Of a stretch of 5,180 bases of DNA, positions 1 through 4,940 are shown in pieces (position 1 is the first letter of the stretch; each line of letters starts with the position of its first letter). The DNA is taken from contig CAIYTD010000399.1 of NCBI GenBank assembly GCA_903928955.1, positions 1 through 5,180 of the forward strand, in the 5' to 3' direction. A model generated the notes under the pieces. It was given only the letters and a program-made list of their open reading frames with translations. It ran no database searches and was not told the DNA's origin. The position numbers were made by a program, and so were the translations under genes. Origin of the DNA: Oligoflexia bacterium. Its GTDB lineage: Bacteria > Bdellovibrionota > UBA1018.

Positions 1-2357
1 ACCTCTCCGACATTCACAACCGGACGCTGAGTGACACAAGTATTCTGATTCGAACGCTGATATTTCGTTAAATTATAAATATCCACATCTGAACCGACGT
101 CATCTGATTGTGAATGAGTCCGACGAACGACAATTTTGGTCCCATCGACCATGATGACTTCGCCTTCATGCTTATTCACTATTATCTGACCAGAATCTCG
201 AGCTACCACCCTTTCGATCCCTGTTCCTACAAGAGGAGCATGAGTCCGAATCAAAGGCACCGCCTGGCGCTGCATATTCGAACCCATCAAGGCTCGATTC
301 GCATCATCATGCTCTAAAAACGGAATGAGTGACGCGGCAATCGAAACGAGCTGATTTGGAGAAACATCCATTAACTCAATGTCGTCGGGGTTTACTAACG
401 CAAAGTCTCCTTTACGTCGTGCTGAAACCAAATCTTCACTGAGCTTTCCACTCCGCAAAGCCTCTGGAGCGACTTGAGCAATGATTTTGTTTTCCTCTTC
501 AGTAGCAGTGAAAAATCGAATCTCATCTGCAACATTTCGTCCCTCAACGAGACGATAAGGAGTCTCAATAAACCCAAATTCATTAACTCGGGCATACGTC
601 GACAAACTCGCAATCAAACCAATATTCGGTCCTTCAGGAGTTTCGATCGGACAAATTCGACCATAGTGAGTATTATGAACGTCACGCACTTCGAAGCCTG
701 CACGCTCACGCGTCAAACCTCCAGGTCCCAAAGCAGAAAGACGGCGCTTATGAGTCACTTCAGAAAGTGGATTTGTTTGATCCATGAACTGAGATAATTG
801 ACTGGATCCAAAAAATTCCTTCACTACCGCCGATACTGGCTTTTGGTTAATCAAGTCATGCGGCATGAGCGTTTCAATTTCTTGAATGCTCATACGCTCC
901 TTAATAGCTCGCTCCATACGCACTAAACCAATACGGTACTGATTCTCAATCAGCTCACCTACTGCTCGAACGCGGCGATTTCCTAAATGATCAATATCAT
1001 CTATCGTCCCACGGCCATTATTCAGCTCGGAAAGATAATAAAGTGTCGATAAAATATCTTGTTTAGCCAAGATCGTCAGCTCAGGCGCGATAGCATTTTC
1101 CGGAAATTTATAATTTAACTTGAGTCGACCAACTCTGGATAAGTCATAACGATCTGGATTGAAAAATAAATTTTCAAAAAGCTGCTTTGCTGCTTCTACA
1201 GTCGGTGGATCACCGGGCCTCATTCTCTTATAAATTTCAATGAGCGCCTCTTCAGGACTGGAAACTTTATCTAAAAGAAGTGTATCACGAATAAAAGAAC
1301 CATAGCTCAGATTGTCTGTAAAAATAACTTTGAGCTCTGTAATGCCTCTATCGCGGAGTTCACGGATCTTGACTTCGCTTAATTCTTGATTGGTTTCAAG
1401 AAGCACTTCGCCGGTTTTTTCATCCACAATATCTTCTGAAGCAACGCGACCAACTACTCCCTCCAACGGGACTTCCAAGCGCTTAATTCCAGCATCTTGA
1501 ATGCGTTTAATGACTGCCTTTGTGAATTTACGATTCTTTTTCACAATCACTTCGGCAGTTTTAGGATCCAAGATATCGTCTTCAGCTCGTTGGCCTGAAA
1601 GGATTTCAAGATCTACAATTTTATAGAACTTATCATCCTTCTCAAATGCCAAAGTCTCGATACGATAAAAGTAATTTAAAATTTCTTGATTGGACATCTC
1701 CATTGCGCGCAAAATAATGGTCGCAGGCAATTTCCTCTTGCGATCAATGCGAGCATACAAAATATCTTTATGGTCAAATTCAAAATCTAACCACGAACCG
1801 CGATGAGGAATAATCCGAGCTGAGTAAAGAATCTTACCACTCGAATGGCTCTTGCCTTGATCATGGTCAAAAATAACACCCGGGGAACGGTGTAATTGAC
1901 TGACAATGACCCGCTCAGTGCCATTGATAATAAAAGATCCAGCCTCTGTCATGAGGGGGATCTCACCCATATAAACTTCCTGCTCCTTGATGTCACGGAT
2001 ATTGCGTGTACCCGCTTCCTCATCGACATCATAAACAACCAAGCGAACAGTAATCTTCAAAGGAGCCGCGAAAGTCATTCCGCGCTGGCGGCATTCAGCT
2101 ACGTCGTACTTGGGTCTTTCCAAAACGTAGCTTTCAAATTCCAAAGATGCGGTGCGATTAAAATCTTCTATAGGAAAAACAGATTTAAATACGGCCTGTA
2201 ACCCTGTGCTCTCCCGTTTTGAAGGCAAGACATCTGCTTGCAAGAATTTTTCGTAGGATTTCCGTTGTAACTCTATGAGATTCGGAATCTCCACCGGAGA
2301 TGTAATCTTAGAGAAATCTTTGCGAACTCGGTGATTTTCCGAAAAAAGGGAAGCCAT
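1..2357 (-). CDS. rpoB: RNA polymerase beta subunit, N-terminal 785 residues (partial, 3' end beyond left edge)
   Basis: This is the beta subunit of DNA-directed RNA polymerase, which forms one side of the active-centre cleft. The ATG at 2355-2357 is preceded by AGGAG with 5-nt spacing, and the frame is open to the edge. Visible landmarks are GMTFAAP (about 93-99, protrusion), NGTERV (145-150) followed by SQLHRSPG, an insertion in the lobe (about 235-360) of the type seen in proteobacteria, DDIDHLGNRR (453-462), the rifampicin pocket (517-548) and PIETPEGPNIGL (570-581). The numbering runs 10 ahead of E. coli around the rifampicin pocket. The polypeptide stops near SNQNTC...VNVGE, so the catalytic lysines and the clamp-anchoring C-terminus lie outside the window; family length is roughly 1,340-1,400 residues. 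No frameshift or stop was found. It lies 124 bp downstream of rplL, and rpoC is expected next. The identification is certain. Confidence 0.99.
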   Translation of the reverse strand, partial: MASLFSENHRVRKDFSKITSPVEIPNLIELQRKSYEKFLQADVLPSKRESTGLQAVFKSVFPIEDFNRTASLEFESYVLERPKYDVAECRQRGMTFAAPLKITVRLVVYDVDEEAGTRNIRDIKEQEVYMGEIPLMTEAGSFIINGTERVIVSQLHRSPGVIFDHDQGKSHSSGKILYSARIIPHRGSWLDFEFDHKDILYARIDRKRKLPATIILRAMEMSNQEILNYFYRIETLAFEKDDKFYKIVDLEILSGQRAEDDILDPKTAEVIVKKNRKFTKAVIKRIQDAGIKRLEVPLEGVVGRVASEDIVDEKTGEVLLETNQELSEVKIRELRDRGITELKVIFTDNLSYGSFIRDTLLLDKVSSPEEALIEIYKRMRPGDPPTVEAAKQLFENLFFNPDRYDLSRVGRLKLNYKFPENAIAPELTILAKQDILSTLYYLSELNNGRGTIDDIDHLGNRRVRAVGELIENQYRIGLVRMERAIKERMSIQEIETLMPHDLINQKPVSAVVKEFFGSSQLSQFMDQTNPLSEVTHKRRLSALGPGGLTRERAGFEVRDVHNTHYGRICPIETPEGPNIGLIASLSTYARVNEFGFIETPYRLVEGRNVADEIRFFTATEEENKIIAQVAPEALRSGKLSEDLVSARRKGDFALVNPDDIELMDVSPNQLVSIAASLIPFLEHDDANRALMGSNMQRQAVPLIRTHAPLVGTGIERVVARDSGQIIVNKHEGEVIMVDGTKIVVRRTHSQSDDVGSDVDIYNLTKYQRSNQNTCVTQRPVVNVGE
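714..809 (-). other. Rifampicin-resistance-determining region of rpoB (cluster I)
   Basis: Residues 517-548 of beta align with E. coli 507-538, with an offset of 10. The rifamycin-contact positions carry the susceptible-type residues: D526 (E. coli D516), S532 (S522), H536 (H526), R539 (R529), S541 (S531) and L543 (L533). P574 and I582 of cluster II, and V152 (E. coli V146) in the N-terminal site, are also unchanged. The one difference from E. coli in the core is T528 where E. coli has N518; threonine there is, from memory, a natural variant in related lineages. From target sequence alone, nothing predicts rifampicin resistance. Confidence 0.9.
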
Positions 2358-2362
2358 GCGTG

Positions 2363-2367
2363 CTCCT
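2363..2367 (-). promoter_or_regulatory. Ribosome binding site of rpoB
   Basis: AGGAG on the minus strand lies 5 nt before the ATG. It fixes the start that gives the usual beta N-terminus (MASLFSENHRVRKDF). A run of six U lies directly upstream of it. Confidence 0.85.
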
Positions 2368-2381
2368 AAAAAAGAGTAGAG

Positions 2382-2444
2382 AAATTCGTTACCGCACCCA
2401 GCCTACCTGTTTTTTTACAGAAGGCAAGGGCGCGGTACGATTTT
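2382..2444 (-). ncRNA. Three-tier stem-loop in the rplL–rpoB spacer (candidate attenuator or RNase III site)
   Basis: The minus-strand RNA can fold into one long imperfect hairpin. The main helix pairs 2386-2399 with 2428-2440: it has one bulged base at 2390 and one G-U pair (2396/2431), and is otherwise Watson-Crick. A middle helix pairs 2401-2404 with 2422-2425, and an apical helix pairs 2407-2410 with 2417-2420 around a six-A loop. A weak A-U extension (2382-2384 with 2442-2444) lies at the base. The wobble pair works only in the transcribed strand. U6 follows 8 nt after the base (2368-2373), too far for a textbook terminator. In E. coli the same spacer holds a partial terminator and an RNase III cleavage site that set the L12 to beta ratio; by position this element could do either job. 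The folding was done by eye. Confidence 0.55.
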
Positions 2445-2459
2445 TGAACCAGAGGTACT

Positions 2460-2487
2460 AAAAAAAACAAGCGGACTAGGATCACTT
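2460..2487 (-). terminator. Weak terminator-like hairpin with U8 tract at the rplL stop
   Basis: The minus-strand RNA pairs AAGUG (2483-2487, overlapping the rplL stop codon) with CGCUU (2469-2473) across a 9-nt loop. A single G and then eight consecutive U (2460-2467) follow. The stem has only five pairs, one of them G-U, so termination would be inefficient. This would suit a partial attenuator that lets some polymerase through into rpoB. The U tract is plain; the stem may be coincidental. Confidence 0.28.
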
Positions 2488-2862
2488 CACTTCAACCTTA
2501 GCTCCTTCAGCTTCAAGCCTCTTCTTAATTTCGTCGGCTTCTTGCTTATTAATTCCTTCTTTTACAGTTTTAGGTGCGCCTTCTACTAAATCTTTAGCTT
2601 CTTTCAAGCCTAAACCTGTAATCGCTCGAACTTCTTTAATGACGTTAATTTTCTTGTCGCCTGCAGCTGACAGAACCACTGTAAACTCAGTCTTTACTTC
2701 TGCGACAGGTGCGGCTGCTCCGCCTGCTACTGCTGCTGCCATAGGAGCTGCAGCAGAAACACCGAATTTAACTTCTAAATCTTTTACAAGAACAGAAAGA
2801 TCGAGAACGGACATATTTTCAATAAATGAAACGACTTGTTCCTTACTAATTGCTGTGGACAT
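2482..2862 (-). CDS. rplL: Ribosomal protein bL12 (L7/L12), 126 aa
   Basis: This is the flexible stalk protein that recruits and stimulates the translation GTPases (IF2, EF-Tu, EF-G, RF3) on the large subunit. It is the only ribosomal protein present in several copies. Residues 1-35 form the helical dimerisation and L10-binding domain. Residues about 36-55 are an Ala/Pro/Gly hinge (AAAPMAAAVAGGAAAP). Residues about 56-126 form the globular domain, with the conserved KINVIKEVRAITGLGLKEAK helix region at 71-90 that contacts factors. Length is slightly above the E. coli 120-121. The ATG is preceded by AAAGAGG with 7-nt spacing. It lies between rplJ (140-bp spacer, with a possible promoter of its own) and rpoB (124-bp spacer). 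It is complete and ordinary. Confidence 0.99.
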   Translation of the reverse strand: MSTAISKEQVVSFIENMSVLDLSVLVKDLEVKFGVSAAAPMAAAVAGGAAAPVAEVKTEFTVVLSAAGDKKINVIKEVRAITGLGLKEAKDLVEGAPKTVKEGINKQEADEIKKRLEAEGAKVEVK

Positions 2863-2869
2863 AGATATA

Positions 2870-2876
2870 CCTCTTT
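2870..2876 (-). promoter_or_regulatory. Ribosome binding site of rplL
   Basis: AAAGAGG on the minus strand lies 7 nt before the rplL ATG (2860-2862). The site lies in an A/U-rich, apparently unpaired stretch just downstream of the hairpin at 2889-2913, which would favour strong initiation for this multi-copy protein. Confidence 0.8.
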
Positions 2877-2888
2877 AATATTCTTCAT

Positions 2889-2913
2889 ACCCGCTGTCAT
2901 CCTGACATTGGGC
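2889..2913 (-). other. Hairpin in the rplL 5' leader
   Basis: UGUCA (2903-2907) and UGACA (2895-2899) form a perfect five-pair stem around a GGA triloop. After a small AA/GC internal loop, GCCC (2910-2913) pairs with GGGU (2889-2892; G-U at the outer end). It lies between the candidate rplL promoter and the ribosome binding site. There is no U tract, so it is not a terminator. It could be a stability element or an RNase stop point. Confidence 0.4.
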
Positions 2914-2916
2914 TTT

Positions 2917-2945
2917 GGTCCCTCTAGTTCTTTATAACAAGGACC
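2917..2945 (-). promoter_or_regulatory. Candidate rplL promoter: extended -10 inside an inverted repeat
   Basis: On the minus strand TATAAA (2931-2936, five of six matches to the sigma-70 -10) is preceded by TG and one base, giving the TGnTATAAT-type extended -10. A good -35 is not apparent at 17-18 bp, though extended -10 promoters can do without one. Transcription would start near 2924 and give an rplL leader of about 60 nt. A perfect 5-bp inverted repeat (GGTCC at 2941-2945, GGACC at 2917-2921) flanks the -10. A separate rplL promoter would make sense because L12 is needed in four to six copies per ribosome. Confidence 0.4.
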
Positions 2946-2966
2946 TGTTTGCTAGCAGCTTTCCTG

Positions 2967-2999
2967 ACTACTAGTTGAAATCGATCATCCCTTAGCAGT
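2967..2999 (-). other. Hairpin just after the rplJ stop
   Basis: ACUGCUA (2993-2999) pairs over seven positions with UAGUAGU (2967-2973), one pair being G-U, around a 19-nt loop. It starts 3 nt after the rplJ stop codon. No U run follows, so termination is unlikely; protection of the rplJ message 3' end or a processing site is possible. A large loop and only moderate pairing make chance a real alternative. Confidence 0.3.
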
Positions 3000-3002
3000 G
3001 CA

Positions 3003-3542
3003 TCACGCCTCGGGATTCGCCTTCTTTTTCTCGATAGCTGCTAGCACTGTGACCAAACTTCGTGGCACGGCCGCAAGCACACCAACAAAGTTCGTGATGG
3101 GGGCATTCATCGTACCCAACAATGTCGCCATCAGAACCTCCTTACTCGGCAGTTTCGCAAGCGCTTCGACGCCAGACACATCGATTCGCTTCCGACCCAT
3201 AAGGCTATCTTTGAGCTTAAGGGCCTCATTGTCCTGAGCAAATTTATGAATCACTTTCGCAGTAGCTGCAGGATCTCCATAAGCAAATGCAACAAGCGTT
3301 GGACCCACGATGGAGTCCATTAATTCCTTTGCCTCTTCGCCTAATGCACCTTCTTTGGTAATCAAACGCACTACGTTATTCTTGATCACTTTTACTTCTG
3401 TCTCGTGACCACGCAGGGCTTTTCGGAGATCATCAGCACGCGTTGCTGATAAACCTTTAAAATCAGCGAAAATAGCTACTTGCGCCCGAGAGAATTTATC
3501 TTTTAAGGAAGTAGCAAGTTCTGTTTTCTGTGTACGATTCAT
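3003..3542 (-). CDS. rplJ: Ribosomal protein uL10, 179 aa
   Basis: This is the base of the L12 stalk. The N-terminal domain binds 23S rRNA next to L11, and the C-terminal helix carries L12 dimers. Residues 1-130 form the globular rRNA-binding domain, with the conserved IFADFKGLSA (24-33) and KVIKNNVVRLI (51-61). Residues about 133-172 form the stalk helix, starting after LPSK and including LLGTMNAPITNFVGVL and PRSLVTVLAAI. The tail after the LP motif is 47 residues against 37 in E. coli L10 (165 aa), resembling the 179-residue Thermotoga type that carries three L12 dimers. The ATG start is preceded by GAGG with 8-nt spacing. It is 43 bp downstream of rplA and almost certainly cotranscribed with it. 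Confidence 0.98.
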   Translation of the reverse strand: MNRTQKTELATSLKDKFSRAQVAIFADFKGLSATRADDLRKALRGHETEVKVIKNNVVRLITKEGALGEEAKELMDSIVGPTLVAFAYGDPAATAKVIHKFAQDNEALKLKDSLMGRKRIDVSGVEALAKLPSKEVLMATLLGTMNAPITNFVGVLAAVPRSLVTVLAAIEKKKANPEA

Positions 3543-3550
3543 GACCTTAA

Positions 3551-3554
3551 CCTC
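3551..3554 (-). promoter_or_regulatory. Ribosome binding site of rplJ
   Basis: GAGG lies 8 nt before the rplJ ATG. A second SD-like AAGG (3545-3548) sits only 2 nt from the ATG, too close to be the main site. Confidence 0.65.
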
Positions 3555-3585
3555 AATCTTAATTTAAGTATTTCAAAAAAATGGC

Positions 3586-4335
3586 TCACGCTACGCCAGC
3601 CGCACTCAGAACATCTAAAGGATCAACACCAATTCCAGGACTCATCGTGGAAGAAAGCGTGACGTTCCGAATATAAGTGCCTTTGCTTGTGGGAGGCTTC
3701 GCCTTTAGAATCACTGCAGCCAAAGTAGCAAAATTTTGTTTTAATTTCTCTGGGCCGAATGACTTCTTGCCAATGGCTACATGTATAATGCCAGTTTTTT
3801 CAGTACGGTACTCTACTTTACCCAACTTCTGCTCTTTCACTGCTTTTGCAACATCAAAGGTCACAGTGCCGAGCTTTGGATTAGGCATCAGACCCCGAGG
3901 TCCTAAAATTTTACCAATTTTAGAAACCGCAACCATCATGTCAGGGGTAGCAATCATTTTATCAAACTCAAACCAACCACCCTGAATCTTTTCAATGAGA
4001 TCCTCAGCACCTACAAAATCAGAACCCGCAGCAGTGGCTTCTCTTGCCTTCTCTCCTTTAGCAAGCACCGCAACTCGAACGGTTTTACCGATACCATGAG
4101 GCAGAACGACTGCGCCACGGACCATTTGATCTGCATGCTTGGGATCAACACCTAGATTAAAAGCAACATCCACTGTTTCATCAAATTTTGCATAAGAAAC
4201 ATCCGCTAAAAGTGCAAAAGCTTCCTGAACCAAATAGCGCTTACCTAATTCTATTTTACCAAAAGCCTCGACATACTTTTTGCCGTGACTTCCCATTCGC
4301 TTGTTTTTCGTAAGATCTTTTACAACTTCAGACAT
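3586..4335 (-). CDS. rplA: Ribosomal protein uL1, 249 aa
   Basis: L1 forms the head of the mobile L1 stalk on 23S rRNA, near the E-site, and helps move deacylated tRNA out. In many bacteria it also represses its own operon by binding the rplK leader. The order is split domain I (about 1-75 and 160-249) around domain II (about 76-159). The family signature is seen at 140-158 (IGKILGPRGLMPNPKLGTV), and VRGAVVLPHG at 72-81 and TGIIHVAIGK at 181-190 are conserved. It is about 15 residues longer than E. coli L1 (234), mainly an N-terminal extension of about 10 residues. The ATG is supported by AGGAG at 4-nt spacing; the next Met (residue 14) would remove part of the basic N-terminus. It is complete and lies between rplK (70-bp spacer) and rplJ (43 bp). 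Confidence 0.99.
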   Translation of the reverse strand: MSEVVKDLTKNKRMGSHGKKYVEAFGKIELGKRYLVQEAFALLADVSYAKFDETVDVAFNLGVDPKHADQMVRGAVVLPHGIGKTVRVAVLAKGEKAREATAAGSDFVGAEDLIEKIQGGWFEFDKMIATPDMMVAVSKIGKILGPRGLMPNPKLGTVTFDVAKAVKEQKLGKVEYRTEKTGIIHVAIGKKSFGPEKLKQNFATLAAVILKAKPPTSKGTYIRNVTLSSTMSPGIGVDPLDVLSAAGVA

Positions 4336-4339
4336 ACTT

Positions 4340-4344
4340 CTCCT
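4340..4344 (-). promoter_or_regulatory. Ribosome binding site of rplA
   Basis: AGGAG lies 4 nt before the ATG, and it decides the longer start of L1 over the Met at codon 14. It lies directly 3' of a possible stem (4345-4350 with 4377-4382). Confidence 0.8.
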
Positions 4345-4382
4345 AAGTGGTTCCAGCGCTCATTCAAAAGGAGCTCCCACTT
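4345..4382 (-). other. Possible stem-loop next to the rplA ribosome binding site
   Basis: AAGUGG (4377-4382) pairs perfectly with CCACUU (4345-4350). An inner GCUC/GAGC helix (4373-4376 / 4358-4361) is possible. The stem ends one base before the AGGAG of rplA, and its upstream side contains the palindrome GGAGCTCC (4370-4377), which is itself SD-like. It could tune L1 translation. The rest of the 70-bp spacer (4383-4405) is almost pure A/T. Confidence 0.33.
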
Positions 4383-4405
4383 TTTTTAAAAATTAAAAAA
4401 TTGTT

Positions 4406-4831
4406 TTAATCAATGATACTTATACCGGCGCTTCGAGCAGTTCCAGAAATAGTCCGCATAGCAGCCTCTAAGCTGCCCGCATTCAAATCCGGCATCTTGA
4501 GCTGAGCGATTTCTTCGACTTGCTTTTTAGTCACTTTACCTACTTTTGTTTTATTCGGCTCCCCTGAGCCTTTTTCTACTTTTGCTGCTTTGAGTAGCAA
4601 GATAGAGGCAGGAGGGGTTTTCGTAATAAATGTAAAAGAACGATCAGAATACACTGTAATAATGACAGGTATGACCATTCCTTTCTGGTCTTGAGTTCTT
4701 GCATTAAAAGCCTTGCAGAACTCCATGATATTTACGCCTCTTTGACCTAAGGCAGGACCTACAGGGGGCGCTGGATTAGCTTGTCCGCCCGGAATTTGGA
4801 GCTTAATTTGACCTGTTATTTTTTTTGCCAT
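4406..4831 (-). CDS. rplK: Ribosomal protein uL11, 141 aa
   Basis: L11 binds the GTPase-associated region of 23S rRNA and is needed for RelA activation and factor-dependent steps. The N-terminal domain (1-70) contains the proline-rich PGGQANPAPPVGPALG (14-29); P22 and P26 match the positions that contact thiostrepton-type antibiotics and L12. The C-terminal rRNA-binding domain (about 76-141) includes KTPPAS (71-76) and the conserved closing stretch ending SAGISIID. Length matches the family (E. coli 142). The ATG is preceded by AAAGG with 6-nt spacing. A candidate promoter lies in the upstream spacer, so rplK may head its own transcript as well as being read through from nusG. Confidence 0.99.
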   Translation of the reverse strand: MAKKITGQIKLQIPGGQANPAPPVGPALGQRGVNIMEFCKAFNARTQDQKGMVIPVIITVYSDRSFTFITKTPPASILLLKAAKVEKGSGEPNKTKVGKVTKKQVEEIAQLKMPDLNAGSLEAAMRTISGTARSAGISIID

Positions 4832-4837
4832 TATCTA

Positions 4838-4842
4838 CCTTT
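4838..4842 (-). promoter_or_regulatory. Ribosome binding site of rplK
   Basis: AAAGG lies 6 nt before the ATG, weaker than the AGGAG sites of rplA and rpoB. A stronger SD-like AGGAA sits 10 nt further upstream, held in the loop of the hairpin at 4848-4862. Confidence 0.65.
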
Positions 4843-4847
4843 CTCGC

Positions 4848-4862
4848 AGTACTTCCTGTACT
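4848..4862 (-). other. Hairpin in the rplK leader with SD-like loop
   Basis: AGUAC (4858-4862) and GUACU (4848-4852) form a perfect five-pair stem around the loop AGGAA. It is about 16 nt upstream of the rplK ATG, within the stretch that in E. coli carries the L1 translational repressor site. I cannot match it to the known L1 target by eye, so a role in L1 control is only suggested by its position. Confidence 0.38.
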
Positions 4863-4910
4863 CAACCTGCCCATACGGCGCAGACAAATGCTACTTATCT
4901 TGAATCGCAC

Positions 4911-4940
4911 TATATAACACAAATTTTTAAATTTTTTCAA
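4911..4940 (-). promoter_or_regulatory. Candidate sigma-70 promoter for rplK-rplA
   Basis: On the minus strand TTGAAA (4935-4940, five of six -35 matches) is followed by an 18-bp A/T-rich spacer and TATATA (4911-4916, four of six -10 matches). TG plus one base directly precedes the -10, giving an extended -10. The -35 overlaps the last codons of nusG. Transcription would start near 4904 and give a leader of about 70 nt. E. coli also has a promoter between nusG and rplK. The A/T-rich background raises the chance of a spurious match. Confidence 0.5.

Noticed and set aside
114..797. Open frames on both strands opposite or inside rpoB (114-317 +, 395-613 -, 474-797 +)
   Set aside because: They lie fully within the unmistakable rpoB frame, have no recognisable product, and are shadows of it.
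1896..2201. Plus-strand open frame of 101 codons
   Set aside because: It is antisense to conserved beta residues (including NGTERV) with no family resemblance.
2438..2451. GGTTCAAAAATC resembling a tRNA T-loop
   Set aside because: No matching acceptor, D or anticodon arms around it; it belongs to the base of the rplL–rpoB stem region.
2950..2957. TGCTAGCA palindrome in the rplJ–rplL spacer
   Set aside because: An isolated 8-bp palindrome with no loop and no partner site; too short to support a call.
2639..3985. Plus-strand frames opposite rplL, rplJ and rplA
   Set aside because: They mirror the alanine/lysine-rich codons of the ribosomal protein genes and have no product similarity.
4383..4414. 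TTGATT and TTTAAA at 17-bp spacing upstream of rplA as a promoter
   Set aside because: Only four of six matches in each box, in nearly pure A/T sequence where such matches are expected by chance.
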